Shown here in pieces: positions 41,573-50,822 of a stretch of 64,000 nucleotides of DNA. Each line of letters opens with the position of its first letter. The first letter of the stretch is position 1. The stretch covers positions 310,001 through 374,000 of the forward strand of contig NZ_JAFGYY010000001.1 in assembly GCF_017491605.1 (NCBI RefSeq), in the 5' to 3' direction. The notes under the pieces were generated by a model. That model worked only from the letters and a program-made list of their open reading frames with translations, did not search any database and was not told the origin of the DNA. The DNA comes from Pseudomonas sp. 30_B (GTDB lineage: Bacteria; Pseudomonadota; Gammaproteobacteria; Pseudomonadales; Pseudomonadaceae). The position numbers and the translations under genes were made by a program.

Positions 41573-42085
41573 ATGGATAAGAAGTTCGTATGCAAGGGGC
41601 TGATTCTCGGGGTGCTGAGCGCTGCCAGTCTGCTGGCGCATGCCGATGAGGCAGGGCAGAGCGGCCACGGCTGCGGCTGGGGCAACATGGTCTTCGAAGG
41701 TCAGCGCGGCCTGTTCCCGCACCTGCTGGCCACCACCACCAACGGCACCTCGGGCAATGCCACCTTCGGCCTGACCTCGGGCACCAACGGCTGCGATGCC
41801 AACCAGCGCATCGGCTACGGCGGTCGCTCGATCTTTGCCATGAACGGCATGCTCGACAACATCGCCGAGAACATGGCCCAGGGCCATGGTGATGCACTGG
41901 ATGCCTATGCCGTACTGCTCGGCATCCCCACCCAGGACCGCGCGCACTTCGCCCAGGTCACCCAGCAGCACTTCGGTGAGATCTTCACTTCGCAGAACGC
42001 CACCGGCGAAGAGGTGTTGAACAACACCCTGGCGGTGATGAGTCGCGACCAGGTGCTGGCGCAGTACGCCAAGCAACCGGCCTGA
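41573..42085 (+). CDS. DUF3015 family exported protein
   Basis: A 170-aa protein with a Sec signal (about residues 1-22, ending AHA). The mature part starts with a Gly/Cys segment ([16 protein letters not shown]). It keeps two Cys (CGW and NGCDANQ) that may form a disulfide, followed by a helical C-terminus. It matches DUF3015 (PA4607-like) by content and position. Periplasmic; function unknown. TGGAGTGCAGAAC precedes the ATG at 41573. Confidence 0.87.
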   Translation: MDKKFVCKGLILGVLSAASLLAHADEAGQSGHGCGWGNMVFEGQRGLFPHLLATTTNGTSGNATFGLTSGTNGCDANQRIGYGGRSIFAMNGMLDNIAENMAQGHGDALDAYAVLLGIPTQDRAHFAQVTQQHFGEIFTSQNATGEEVLNNTLAVMSRDQVLAQYAKQPA

Positions 42086-42103
42086 TCCTTTGGCTCGACC
42101 CGG

Positions 42104-42128
42104 AAGCCCGCCGCCTGGCGGGCTTTTC
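42104..42128 (+). terminator. Rho-independent terminator of DUF3015 gene
   Basis: AAGCCCGCC and GGCGGGCTT arms with a CGCCT-type loop, followed by TTTTC. Confidence 0.85.
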
Positions 42129-42272
42129 ATTGGTGCGACGCGCCGCCGGACGGTATTTGACTTCGGGCAATAAGCGCGTAACCGCTCTAGACTAAGGTCG
42201 TATGAATAGGTCGCGGGAAAGGACTAGAATTTTTCTGCGAATTCTCGCCTTCAAACTGTCGGAAGCCTCGCT

Positions 42273-44339
42273 ATGAACAATAACAACAGCCTGCTACGTC
42301 ACCTCGCCTGGCTGGCGGTGGCGATAGTCGGTGCCTTTGCCTTGGGAGTCGTGGCACTGCGTCGCGGCGAAGCCATCAACGCACTGTGGATCGTCGTCGC
42401 GGCGGTCGCCATCTATCTGGTCGCCTACCGCTACTACAGCCTGTTCATCGCCACCAAGGTGATGCAGCTGGATCCCAATCGAGCGACCCCCGCGGTCCTC
42501 AACAACGACGGCCTGGACTACGTCCCGACCAACAAGCACATCCTCTTCGGTCACCACTTCGCCGCCATCGCCGGCGCCGGCCCGCTGGTCGGACCCGTGC
42601 TCGCCGCGCAGATGGGCTACCTGCCCGGTACGCTCTGGCTGATCGCCGGCGTGGTACTGGCCGGGGCCGTGCAGGACTTCATGATTCTGTTCATCTCCAG
42701 CCGCCGCAACGGCCGCTCGCTGGGTGAACTGGTGCGCGAGGAAATGGGGCAGGTGGCGGGGACCATCGCTCTGTTCGGCGCGTTCCTGATCATGATCATC
42801 ATCCTCGCGGTGCTCGCGCTCATCGTGGTGAAGGCCCTGGCCGACAGCCCGTGGGGCATGTTCACCGTGCTGGCGACCATCCCGATCGCGATCTTCATGG
42901 GCGTGTACATGCGCTACATCCGCCCGGGCCGCATCGGCGAGATTTCCGTGGTCGGCGTGGCCCTGCTGCTGGGCTCCATCTGGATGGGCGGGCAGGTTGC
43001 CGCCAGCCCCGAATGGGCACCGGTCTTCACCTTCCACGGCGTGCAGATCGTCTGGATGCTGATCGCCTACGGCGCCATCGCCTCGGTGCTGCCGGTATGG
43101 CTGCTGCTGGCCCCGCGTGACTACCTGTCGACCTTCCTCAAGATCGGCACCATCGTCGCCCTGGCCATCGGCATCCTGATCGTCTCGCCGGATCTGAAAA
43201 TGCCGGCCCTGACCCAGTTCACCGACGGCACCGGCCCGGTGTGGAAGGGCGGCCTGTTCCCGTTCCTGTTCATCACCATCGCCTGTGGCGCGGTGTCCGG
43301 CTTCCACGCGCTGATCTCCTCGGGCACCACGCCCAAGCTGCTCAACCGCGAGCCCGACGCCCGCTACATCGGCTACGGCGGCATGCTGATGGAGTCCTTC
43401 GTGGCCATCATGGCGATGGTCGCCGCCTCGGTGATCGAACCGGGCATCTACTTCGCCATGAACAGCCCGCCGGCCGTGGTCGGTGCCGACGTCAACGCGG
43501 TGGCCGCGACCGTCAGCAGCTGGGGCTTCGCCATCACGCCGGACGTGCTGGCGCAGACCGCCAAGGACATCGGCGAAACCACCATCCTGGCCCGTGCCGG
43601 TGGTGCGCCGACTCTCGCCGTGGGCATCGCGCACATCCTTCACCAGGTACTGCCGGGTGAGAACACCATGGCCTTCTGGTACCACTTCGCGATCCTCTTC
43701 GAGGCGCTGTTCATCCTCACCGCGGTGGACGCCGGTACCCGTGCCGGTCGCTTCATGCTGCAGGACCTGCTGGGCAACTTCGTCCCGGCCATGAAGAAGA
43801 CCGACTCCTGGGGCGCCAACATCGTCGGTACCGGCGGTTGCGTCGCGCTGTGGGGCTGGCTGCTGTACCAGGGCGTGGTCGACCCGCTGGGCGGCATCAA
43901 CACCCTGTGGCCGCTGTTCGGCATCTCCAACCAGATGCTTGCCGGTATCGCGCTGATGCTCGCCACCGTCGTGCTGATCAAGATGAAGCGCCAGCAGTAC
44001 GTCTGGGTGACTGCCTTCCCGGCTGCCTGGCTGCTGATCTGCACCAGCACCGCCGGCCTGATCAAGCTGTTCGACAGCAATCCGGCCGTCGGCTTCATCG
44101 CCCTGGGCAAGAAGTACGCCGCGGGTCTGGACGCCGGGCAGATCATCGCCCCGGCCAAGGATATCGGCCAGATGCAGGCCGTGATGATGAACGCCTACAT
44201 CAACGCCGGCCTCACCGTGCTGTTCCTGCTGGTGGTGCTCAGCGTGCTGGTGTACTCCATCAAGGTCGGCGCCAGCGCCTGGACCAAGAAGGAGCGCACC
44301 GACAAGGAAGCCCCCTTCCAGCCGATTCCGGACGCTTGA
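42273..44339 (+). CDS. cstA: CstA family carbon-starvation / pyruvate transporter
   Basis: A 688-aa polytopic membrane protein with about 16-18 hydrophobic helices. HHFAAIAGAGPLVGPVLAAQMGYLPGTLW is the CstA hallmark, and the C-terminal region holds the CstA 5TM domain. E. coli CstA and BtsT take up pyruvate or peptides during carbon limitation. Residues 2-5 are encoded by AAC AAT AAC AAC, which fits the A-rich Hfq/Crc target motif at a start codon and suggests catabolite repression. It is followed 12 bp later by a YbdD-like gene, as in E. coli cstA-ybdD. Confidence 0.95.
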   Translation: MNNNNSLLRHLAWLAVAIVGAFALGVVALRRGEAINALWIVVAAVAIYLVAYRYYSLFIATKVMQLDPNRATPAVLNNDGLDYVPTNKHILFGHHFAAIAGAGPLVGPVLAAQMGYLPGTLWLIAGVVLAGAVQDFMILFISSRRNGRSLGELVREEMGQVAGTIALFGAFLIMIIILAVLALIVVKALADSPWGMFTVLATIPIAIFMGVYMRYIRPGRIGEISVVGVALLLGSIWMGGQVAASPEWAPVFTFHGVQIVWMLIAYGAIASVLPVWLLLAPRDYLSTFLKIGTIVALAIGILIVSPDLKMPALTQFTDGTGPVWKGGLFPFLFITIACGAVSGFHALISSGTTPKLLNREPDARYIGYGGMLMESFVAIMAMVAASVIEPGIYFAMNSPPAVVGADVNAVAATVSSWGFAITPDVLAQTAKDIGETTILARAGGAPTLAVGIAHILHQVLPGENTMAFWYHFAILFEALFILTAVDAGTRAGRFMLQDLLGNFVPAMKKTDSWGANIVGTGGCVALWGWLLYQGVVDPLGGINTLWPLFGISNQMLAGIALMLATVVLIKMKRQQYVWVTAFPAAWLLICTSTAGLIKLFDSNPAVGFIALGKKYAAGLDAGQIIAPAKDIGQMQAVMMNAYINAGLTVLFLLVVLSVLVYSIKVGASAWTKKERTDKEAPFQPIPDA
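42276..42287 (+). promoter_or_regulatory. Candidate Hfq/Crc (catabolite activity) motif at the cstA start
   Basis: Four AAN triplets in a row (AACAATAACAAC) directly after the ATG match the AAnAAnAA motif that Hfq with Crc binds to block translation in Pseudomonas. The position within the initiation region is ideal. Not verified. Confidence 0.6.
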
Positions 44340-44351
44340 TGGAGGTTCAGT

Positions 44352-44555
44352 ATGTTCAATGACCTCAGCCGCATGGGTAAGTATCTCGGGCAGGCCGCGC
44401 GCATGCTGGTCGGCATGCCCGATTACGACACCTACGTTCAGCACATGCAGAACAAACACCCGGACAAGACTCCGATGACCTACGAGGAGTTCTTCCGCGA
44501 GCGCCAGGAAGCGCGCTACGGTGGCGGCAAGGGACGACCGATCCGCTGCTGTTGA
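44352..44555 (+). CDS. YbdD/YjiX family small protein (DUF466)
   Basis: A 67-aa protein of the YbdD/YjiX family, with [19 protein letters not shown] and [18 protein letters not shown] as its signatures and a C-terminal RCC. Its gene follows cstA by 12 bp with GGAGGTTCAGT as ribosome site. In E. coli the partner YbdD or YjiX is required for pyruvate uptake by CstA or BtsT, so it is probably an accessory subunit of the transporter above. Confidence 0.92.
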   Translation: MFNDLSRMGKYLGQAARMLVGMPDYDTYVQHMQNKHPDKTPMTYEEFFRERQEARYGGGKGRPIRCC

Positions 44556-44692
44556 CGCAATGAAACTGGCTGCGTGGCCGATGCTGTGTTGCCAGCGGCC
44601 GGAAAAATGCTCATCTACTGCAGTAGACTCCGCTTTTTCCGACCGCTGGCGCCTTGCCTCGGCTGCCTCGCCGACGTTTCATTAATCGTTGG

Positions 44693-44724
44693 ACGGGCCG
44701 CGAGCGATCGCGGCCCGTTTTCAT
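44693..44724 (+). terminator. Rho-independent terminator downstream of cstA-ybdD
   Basis: ACGGGCCGCG and CGCGGCCCGT arms around AGCGAT, followed by TTTCATTT. It separates the cstA unit from the GTPase gene. Confidence 0.85.
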
Positions 44725-44762
44725 TTCTGCCTGTTTTCAATTCTGATTGCCTGGATGTTCCC

Positions 44763-45761
44763 ATGACCGATTCCGCAAGCACACCGCAGATTCCGGTGAC
44801 CGTCCTCACCGGCTTCCTCGGGGCGGGCAAGACCACCCTGCTCAAGCACATTCTCAAGGCCGAGCATGGCCTGAAGATCGCCGTGATCGAGAACGAATTC
44901 AGCGACACGCCCATCGACGGCCAATTGCTGGGCGATGACGCGGTGCAGGTGATGACGCTGTCCAACGGCTGCGTCTGCTGCACCATCAATACGGACCTCG
45001 AGCGTGCGCTGTACGTGCTGCTGGAGCGCCGCGACAACGGCGAGCTGGACTTCGACCGCGTGGTGATCGAGTGCACCGGCCTGGCCGACCCTGCGCCGGT
45101 GGCGCAGACCTTCTTCGTTGACGAGACGCTACGCGAGCGCTACCTGCTCGACGGCATCATTACGCTGGTGGACGCGGCCAACGCCGATCGTCACCTGCAG
45201 GAGGCCATCGCCCAGGCCCAGGTCGGCTTCGGCGACCGCGTCCTGGTGAGCAAGGGCGACCTGGTGTCGCCGGAGCAGTACGACGCGCTGGTGGAGCGCC
45301 TGCAGCGCATCAACCGCCGCGCCGAGATCCATCCGGTGAAGCACGGCGCCATCCAGCTTGCGCGCCTGTTCGACGTTCGCGGTTTCAATCTCAATGCCGA
45401 CGTCGGCCTGCGCCCGCTGCTGCGTCCGCTACGTCCGGCGGCGGACACCACCGACCGCATCACCACGCTGGTGCTGCGCAGCGAGCGTGCGCTGGACATC
45501 GAGCGCCTGAGCGCCTTCATGGACGATCTGCTGCAATGGCACGGCAACTCGCTGCTGCGCTACAAGGGCGTGCTGAACATCGCCGGCGAGGCGCGGCGCC
45601 TGGTGTTCCAGGGCGTGTTGCGGCTCTATGGCTTCGACTGGGATACCGAGTGGAAGAGCGACGAGACGCGCGAGAGCGTGATCGTCTTCATCGGTGACAA
45701 CCTGCCGGAAGAGCAGATCCGCCAGGGCTTCGAAGCCATCACCGGCGGACCTGCCGCCTGA
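44763..45761 (+). CDS. CobW/YjiA-type G3E GTPase
   Basis: A 332-aa G3E-family GTPase of the YjiA/COG0523 group, used as metal chaperones or for metal homeostasis. Walker A GFLGAGKTT lies near residues 16-24, and the metal-binding CxCC motif is in NGCVCCTI. The guanine-specificity motif is SKGD. The CobW C-terminal domain starts at about residue 220 (ITTLVLRSERALD). The order cstA-ybdD-yjiA is also seen in enterobacteria (btsT-yjiX-yjiA). The longer open frame to 44574 includes the terminator and is not used. Confidence 0.92.
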   Translation: MTDSASTPQIPVTVLTGFLGAGKTTLLKHILKAEHGLKIAVIENEFSDTPIDGQLLGDDAVQVMTLSNGCVCCTINTDLERALYVLLERRDNGELDFDRVVIECTGLADPAPVAQTFFVDETLRERYLLDGIITLVDAANADRHLQEAIAQAQVGFGDRVLVSKGDLVSPEQYDALVERLQRINRRAEIHPVKHGAIQLARLFDVRGFNLNADVGLRPLLRPLRPAADTTDRITTLVLRSERALDIERLSAFMDDLLQWHGNSLLRYKGVLNIAGEARRLVFQGVLRLYGFDWDTEWKSDETRESVIVFIGDNLPEEQIRQGFEAITGGPAA

Positions 45762-45762
45762 A

Positions 45763-45795
45763 CGAAAACGCCCGGCCAGTGCCGGGCGTTTTTAA
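45763..45795 (+). terminator. Rho-independent terminator of the G3E GTPase gene
   Basis: AAAACGCCCGGC and GCCGGGCGTTTTT arms around CAGT, starting right after the stop codon. Confidence 0.9.
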
Positions 45796-45802
45796 GCTCT
45801 TC

Positions 45803-45979
45803 GTAGGAGCGAGGGGGACGCCCAGTTCTTGCTCGCGAACAAGGGCTGTCCAACTGACGCTGAAGGTCAGAGTCGCCCCGGATAGCTCCCTCTCCCTTCA
45901 GGGGCAGGGGACTGTACGGAGCGGGCGCCCACGATGGCGTTAGCCGGGAGCTGCGGTTCGCGAGCAAGCTCGCTCCTAC
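45803..45979. repeat. Composite repeat, GTAGGAGCGAG class with CCCTCTCCC unit inside
   Basis: Ends GTAGGAGCGAGGGGGACGCC and GTTCGCGAGCAAGCTCGCTCCTAC are opposed units about 150 bp apart, with a CCCTCTCCCTTCAGGGG hairpin between them. The same outer unit occurs at 53575-53660. Confidence 0.75.
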
Positions 45980-45988
45980 AGAAAATCT

Positions 45989-46675
45989 TCAGCCGCCGAT
46001 CAGATGCTTGAGCGGGTGGTAATCCGCCTTCAGGTTCCCCGCCGCCTTGATGATCGCCTGCTCGATGGCATTCAGGTGCATGCAGGTCAATTCAATGGCC
46101 GCTGCCTGGTTGCCCGCCTCGATGAACTCGATCAGCCGAAGGTGCTCGTTGCCCCGGCAGGTCTCGTGGTGCCCATCGTCCAGGGTCGTGGCGTAGAGGG
46201 AGGCACGCTCGATCAGCTTGCGGAAGAAGTCGAGCAGCACCGGATTGCCCAGCGCCGCCGCCAGCTTCAAGTGGAACTCGCCGAGCAGGTGGACGAACTG
46301 CGCGTGGTCATGGTCGTGGGCCGCGTCTTCGAGCGCCACATGGTCGCGTAGGTCCTGGAAGATCGCGCTGTCGGCGCGCCGGCAGAGTTCGCTGACGATG
46401 CCGATCTCGATCAACCGCCGCGTTTCGAACAGCGAGCGGATCTCCTCGTCGCTGGGTAGCGATACCCATGCCCCCTTGTTGAGCGCGGTAGACACCAGTC
46501 CGTCCGCCTCCAGTTGCTTGAGCGCCGCGCGCACCGAAGTGCGGCTGACCTTGAACAATTCCGCCAGCGCCGCCTCGCCCAGCTTCATGCCGGGGCGCAG
46601 GCTGCGCTTGCTGATTGCCTCGTAAACCCCTTGGTAGACGCGTTCCACCGTGGACTCGGGGTGTTTCTCCGTCAT
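45989..46675 (-). CDS. GntR family regulator, FCD subfamily
   Basis: A 228-aa transcriptional regulator. Residues about 8-75 are the GntR winged helix (LGEAALAELFKVSRTSVRAALKQLEADGLV). Residues 80-215 are the FCD all-helical ligand domain, with metal-binding His and Asp positions likely among LLGEFHLKLA and the late HLRLIEFIEAG / MHLNAIE helices. GGCGGAG precedes the ATG at 46675. It is divergent from the polyamine-type ABC operon and probably controls it through the 140-bp shared region; the effector is unknown. Confidence 0.92.
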   Translation of the reverse strand: MTEKHPESTVERVYQGVYEAISKRSLRPGMKLGEAALAELFKVSRTSVRAALKQLEADGLVSTALNKGAWVSLPSDEEIRSLFETRRLIEIGIVSELCRRADSAIFQDLRDHVALEDAAHDHDHAQFVHLLGEFHLKLAAALGNPVLLDFFRKLIERASLYATTLDDGHHETCRGNEHLRLIEFIEAGNQAAAIELTCMHLNAIEQAIIKAAGNLKADYHPLKHLIGG

Positions 46676-46771
46676 GAGCGACTCCGCCTCTTGCTTGACC
46701 CTGGAAAGGATGCCGCAAAACCGTCCGTGCAAAACCAGTTGCAGAAGAAAAATACATCAGTTATTTCTAGG

Positions 46772-46794
46772 TTGCATTCAAATATTGCATACAA
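46772..46794. promoter_or_regulatory. Candidate GntR operator in the divergent promoter
   Basis: TTGCAT occurs twice (46772-46777 and 46785-46790), 13 bp apart, and TTGCATACAA at 46785-46794 differs at one base from the TTGTATACAA-type palindromes bound by FCD-family GntR proteins. It lies just upstream of the ABC ATPase start. Confidence 0.5.
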
Positions 46795-46800
46795 AAACAA
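46793..46800 (+). promoter_or_regulatory. Candidate Hfq/Crc motif overlapping the ABC operon ribosome site
   Basis: AAAAACAA fits the AAnAAnAA catabolite-repression motif and abuts the GAGGA Shine-Dalgarno at 46801-46805 of the ABC ATPase gene. This suggests that uptake of the substrate is shut off by preferred carbon sources. Confidence 0.5.
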
Positions 46801-46815
46801 GAGGAATGCACCAAA

Positions 46816-47886
46816 ATGAATCACTCGTCTTCCGTTGAGGTGCGTCGGGTCAGCAAGCGCTATACCGACGATCCGAACGTCGCTCCCGCCCTCAACGAGG
46901 TCTCGGTCGACATCGCCCATAACGAGTTCTTCACCTTGCTGGGGCCGTCCGGCTGCGGCAAGACCACGCTGCTGCGCAGCATCGCCGGCTTCGAGAACGT
47001 CACCTCCGGCGACATCCTCGTCGGCGGCGAGCGGGTCAACGACCTGCCTCCGTACCGCCGCCGCATCAACACCGTCTTCCAGAGCTACGCGCTGTTCCCG
47101 CACATGTCGGTCAGCGAGAACATCGCCTTCGGCCTGGAAATGCAGGGCCTGTCCCGCGCTGAAATCCCGACGCGCGTGAAGGAAATGCTGGCCCTGGTGC
47201 AGATGGAGCACCTGGCGCGGCGCAAGCCGGCGGAGCTTTCCGGCGGCCAGCAGCAGCGTGTGGCCCTGGCCCGTGCGCTGGCGCCCAAGCCCTCGGTGCT
47301 GCTGCTGGACGAACCGCTTTCCGCGCTGGACCTCAAGCTGCGCAAGGAGATGCAGGTCGAGCTCAAGCGCGTGCAGGAAGAGGCGGGCATCACCTTCATC
47401 TTCGTCACTCACGACCAGGAAGAAGCGCTGACCCTGTCCGACCGCATCGCCGTGATGTCCCATGGCAACATCATGCAGATCGGTACGCCCAACGAGATCT
47501 ACGAGCGTCCGCGCCATCGCTTCGTCGCGCAGTTCATCGGCGACATCAACTTCCTCCCCGGCCAGATGCGCCAGGGCGCCTTCCACCCCAACGCGATGCC
47601 GGCGGAAATCCCCTGCCAGGTGCCCGACGGGCTGGACCAGAACAGCGTGCAGCTGGCTTTCCGCCCGGAGCGCTCGAAGCTGGTCGATCCGTCGCAGCCG
47701 CACCACCTGCGCGCGGTGATCGAGACGGTGATGTATGTCGGCACCGCCACGCTGTACCGCTGCCGCCTGCCCGATGCCTCGCAGATCACCCTGCGCGAGA
47801 GCAACGAAGGCGGGCGTGCCCGTGATGTCGGCGAGGCCGTGGCGGTGCACCTGCCGCCCCAGGCCTGCCTGCTGATGGAGGCCTGA
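46816..47886 (+). CDS. ABC transporter ATP-binding protein, PotA-like
   Basis: A 356-aa ATPase of the spermidine/putrescine (PotA) subfamily. Walker A GPSGCGKT is at 43-50, the LSGGQ signature at 141-145, and Walker B LLLDEP at 162-167; a TOBE domain fills the last 100 residues. It energises the two permeases downstream. GAGGA lies 10 nt before the ATG. It heads a four-gene transporter operon divergent from an FCD-GntR regulator. The substrate is probably a cationic amine or amide related to the downstream amidohydrolases. Confidence 0.93.
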   Translation: MNHSSSVEVRRVSKRYTDDPNVAPALNEVSVDIAHNEFFTLLGPSGCGKTTLLRSIAGFENVTSGDILVGGERVNDLPPYRRRINTVFQSYALFPHMSVSENIAFGLEMQGLSRAEIPTRVKEMLALVQMEHLARRKPAELSGGQQQRVALARALAPKPSVLLLDEPLSALDLKLRKEMQVELKRVQEEAGITFIFVTHDQEEALTLSDRIAVMSHGNIMQIGTPNEIYERPRHRFVAQFIGDINFLPGQMRQGAFHPNAMPAEIPCQVPDGLDQNSVQLAFRPERSKLVDPSQPHHLRAVIETVMYVGTATLYRCRLPDASQITLRESNEGGRARDVGEAVAVHLPPQACLLMEA

Positions 47887-47888
47887 GC

Positions 47889-48800
47889 ATGACGGAGTCG
47901 CCCACCACCCGCCGCCTGTTGCTGCTCAGCCCGGTGGCGCTGACCTTGCTCGGGCTGATCGCCATCCCGCTGGCGATCATGGGTTACATCAGCCTGCTGC
48001 CGCGCAACCTCTACGGCGGCGTCGACTGGCACGCGGACTGGCAGATCCAGAGCTACGTGCAACTGTTCTTCCAGGAGGACTTCGACGGCAACCTGGAGCT
48101 CAACTGGGTCTACGCCCAGGCGCTGCTGCGCTCGCTGTTCCAGGCAGGCGGCACCACGGTGCTGTGCTTCCTGTTCGGCTTCCCGGTGGCGCTGTGGATG
48201 ACCAGCCTCAGCGAGCGTTCGCGCAACCTGATGGTGCTGCTGATCACCATTCCGTTCTGGACCAACCTGCTGATCCGCAACTACGCCTGGCTGATCATCC
48301 TGCGCGAGCACGGCTGGATCGCCCAGACACTCAACGCGCTGTTCCCCCAGGCCGGCGGCATCACCCTGCTGTACAACGACTTCGCTGTCTGTGTGGGCCT
48401 GGTGTACAGCTTCCTGCCGTTCATGATCCTGCCGATCTACTCGACCCTGGAGAAGCTCGACTGGCGCCTGGTCGAGGCCGCCTATGACCTCGGTGCGAAT
48501 CGCTGGAAGGCCCTGCGCCGGGTGATCCTGCCGCTGTCCATGCCCGGTGTGATCGCCGGTGCCCTGCTGGTGTTCGTGCCGAGCCTGGGCGCCTTCATCA
48601 CGCCCGCCATCCTCGGCGGCGGCAAGACGCTGATGATCGGCAACCTGATCCAGCAACAGTTCGGCACCGCGCGCAACTGGCCCCTGGGCGGCTCGCTGTC
48701 GTTCCTGCTGCTGGCGATCATGCTGCTCGCGCTGATTGCGTTCGCCCTGTATAGCCGCCGCGCCGCCAAGGCCGTCCACCTGGGAGGAGCCAACGCATGA
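47889..48800 (+). CDS. ABC transporter permease, PotB-like
   Basis: A 303-aa inner-membrane permease with six predicted helices. It has a long periplasmic segment after TM1 (NLYGGVDWHADWQIQSYVQLF) typical of PotB. The EAA loop reads VEAAYDLGANRWKALRRVILP. GAGCATG precedes the start, 2 bp after the ATPase stop, and the 3' end overlaps the next permease by 4 nt, so the genes are coupled. Confidence 0.93.
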   Translation: MTESPTTRRLLLLSPVALTLLGLIAIPLAIMGYISLLPRNLYGGVDWHADWQIQSYVQLFFQEDFDGNLELNWVYAQALLRSLFQAGGTTVLCFLFGFPVALWMTSLSERSRNLMVLLITIPFWTNLLIRNYAWLIILREHGWIAQTLNALFPQAGGITLLYNDFAVCVGLVYSFLPFMILPIYSTLEKLDWRLVEAAYDLGANRWKALRRVILPLSMPGVIAGALLVFVPSLGAFITPAILGGGKTLMIGNLIQQQFGTARNWPLGGSLSFLLLAIMLLALIAFALYSRRAAKAVHLGGANA

Positions 48801-49588
48801 TCGCCCAGCACCTGAAGAAACTCCCCGGCACCCGCGAGACCAGCCTGTTGGTGCTGGCCTACCTGTACCTGCCGATCTTGGTGTTGATCGCCTACAGCTT
48901 CAACGCCAACCGCTCGGCCACGGTGTGGACCGAATTCTCCTTCGCCTGGTACGGCAGGATCGTCGCCAACCCGTCGATCCAGGCGGCCGCGTTCAACTCG
49001 CTGGTGGTGGCGGGCTTCGCTACCGTGCTGTCCACGGCGATCGCGCTGGCAGCGGCACTCGCCACCTCGCGGCCGTTCTACGGCCGGCGGCTGGTGGAAG
49101 GCGGCATCAACCTGCCGTTGATCCTGCCGGAGATCGTCATAGCCGTCGCCACGTTGCTGCTGTTCATGTCACTGGGGATCAAGCTGGGTCTGATGACGGT
49201 GATCGTCGCTCACGTCGGATTCTGCATTCCGTTCGCCTACCTGCCGATCCGCGCGCGCCTGAACGACCTGGACAAGAGCCTGCTGGAAGCCGCCGGCGAC
49301 CTGTACGCCAGCCCTTATCAGGTATTCCGCCGGGTGACCCTGCCGCTGCTGTGGCCGGCGGTGCTGTCCGGTGCGGTGCTGGCGTTCGTGGTCAGCCTCG
49401 ACGATTTCATCATGACCTTCTTCGTCGCCGGCCCCGGCTCGACGACGCTGCCGGTCTACATCTTCTCGGCCATCAAGGCCGGGGTAACGCCCGAGATCAA
49501 TGCGATCTCGACCCTCATGCTGGTGATTTCCATCGTCCTCGTGGTGCTGTCGTACTGGCTCGGCCAGCGCGGCAAACCGGACGCCTGA
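48797..49588 (+). CDS. ABC transporter permease, PotC-like
   Basis: A 263-aa second permease of the polyamine-type importer, with six hydrophobic helices and EAA loop LEAAGDLYASPYQVFRRVTLP. YLPILVLIAYSFNANRSATVWTEFSFAWY is the PotC-type N-terminus. It overlaps the PotB-like gene by 4 nt (ATGA). The binding-protein gene starts 38 bp downstream. Confidence 0.93.
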   Translation: MIAQHLKKLPGTRETSLLVLAYLYLPILVLIAYSFNANRSATVWTEFSFAWYGRIVANPSIQAAAFNSLVVAGFATVLSTAIALAAALATSRPFYGRRLVEGGINLPLILPEIVIAVATLLLFMSLGIKLGLMTVIVAHVGFCIPFAYLPIRARLNDLDKSLLEAAGDLYASPYQVFRRVTLPLLWPAVLSGAVLAFVVSLDDFIMTFFVAGPGSTTLPVYIFSAIKAGVTPEINAISTLMLVISIVLVVLSYWLGQRGKPDA

Positions 49589-49626
49589 TCAAGACTGCCG
49601 ACCTTTCGCTCTTTCTGGAGAAAACG

Positions 49627-50679
49627 ATGAAGTTGAATGCCCTGCGTCACGGCCTTGCCGGTTTGTCCCTCGCTCTGCTGGCCACTGGCGTCGCCCAGGC
49701 CGAGGAGCCCAAGCAGCTGTTCTTCTACAACTGGACCGACTACTACCCGGTGGAGCTGCTGGCCAAGTTCGAGAAGGAGACCGGCATCAAGGTCACCATG
49801 GACGGCTACGACAGCAACGAAACGCTGCTGGCCAAGCTGCAGGCCGGCGGTGCGGCGTACGACGTGATCGTGCCGTCGCACTCGATCATGCAGACGCTGA
49901 TCAAGCAGGACCTGCTGCTGGAAATCGACACGCCCAAGCTTCCCAACTTCCAGTACGTGAAGCCGGCCTTCCGCGACCCGGCCTTCGACCCGGGCCGCAA
50001 GTATTCGGCGCCCTACCTGTGGGGCAGCACCGGTTTCTCCTACGACAGCGCGCGGGTGCCGGGCGGCAAGCTGGATGATTCCTGGAAGGAATTCTTCGAG
50101 CCGCGTCCGGAGCTGCAAGGCCAGGTCGCCGCGCTGGATACCCCGAGCAGCCTGATCAACGCCGCCGCGCACTACCTGAACGTCGACGAGTGCACCGAGA
50201 GCCCGCAGGACGCCAAGAAGATTCTCGAACTGCTGCAGAAGCAGAAGCCCTTCCTGAAGATGTACAGCTCGGACAACACCGTGGACCGCATGGCCTCCGG
50301 CGAAGTGGTGCTGATGCAGAACTGGAACGGCTCCACCGCCCGCGCAACCTTGCAGAAGAGCACCATCAAGTACGTCTATCCGAAAGAGGGCGTGGCGTCC
50401 TTCCAGGACAACTTCGCCGTGCCCAAGAGCGCGCCGCACCCGGAGAACGCCAAGGTCTTCATCAACTGGATGATGAAGCCGGAGAACGCCGCCGCGGTGA
50501 CCAACGCCATCGCCTACTCCAACGGCATCGAGACCGACAAGCTGCTCGACGCCAAGTGGAAGGTGATGGACGCCATCAACATGCCGCCGGAGTACGCCGA
50601 GCGCCTGCGCCTGGAAAAGGAATGCAGCAACAAGTCCCGCGAGCTGCAGGATCGCATCTGGTCCAAGCTCAAGGGCTGA
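49627..50679 (+). CDS. Polyamine-type ABC transporter substrate-binding protein (PotD/SpuD-like)
   Basis: A 350-aa periplasmic protein. The signal peptide is cleaved near AQA at residue 25. LFFYNWTDYYPVELLAKFEKETGIKV is the PotD/SpuD/SpuE start, where the Trp and Asp/Tyr cluster holds amines. YLWGSTGFSYDS and the C-terminal AYSNG segment also match the family. TCTGGAGAAAACG precedes the ATG at 49627. Last gene of the importer operon; a palindromic repeat follows before the amidohydrolase genes. The ligand may be a polyamine derivative rather than putrescine itself. Confidence 0.93.
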   Translation: MKLNALRHGLAGLSLALLATGVAQAEEPKQLFFYNWTDYYPVELLAKFEKETGIKVTMDGYDSNETLLAKLQAGGAAYDVIVPSHSIMQTLIKQDLLLEIDTPKLPNFQYVKPAFRDPAFDPGRKYSAPYLWGSTGFSYDSARVPGGKLDDSWKEFFEPRPELQGQVAALDTPSSLINAAAHYLNVDECTESPQDAKKILELLQKQKPFLKMYSSDNTVDRMASGEVVLMQNWNGSTARATLQKSTIKYVYPKEGVASFQDNFAVPKSAPHPENAKVFINWMMKPENAAAVTNAIAYSNGIETDKLLDAKWKVMDAINMPPEYAERLRLEKECSNKSRELQDRIWSKLKG

Positions 50680-50692
50680 TACAGCGCTCTTT

Positions 50693-50766
50693 GTAGGATG
50701 GGTGGAGCGGAGCGATACCCATGCCGCTCGCGGATCGATGGGTATCGCAAGCTCCACCCATCCTAC
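50693..50766. repeat. Inverted repeat, GTAGGATGGGTGGAGC class
   Basis: GTAGGATGGGTGGAGC pairs with GCTCCACCCATCCTAC exactly; the inner arms are GCGATACCCAT and ATGGGTATCGC. It stands between the binding-protein gene and the amidohydrolases. Confidence 0.88.
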
Positions 50767-50822
50767 GGTTCGATCAGTGCCCCCGTCCGGGGCACCGCTT
50801 TTAATCCGCTTTCGAGGTCCCC

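Noticed and set aside
42294..44459. 721-aa minus-strand open frame opposite cstA
   Set aside because: His/Gly/Asp-rich shadow of a membrane protein gene; no ribosome site or motif.
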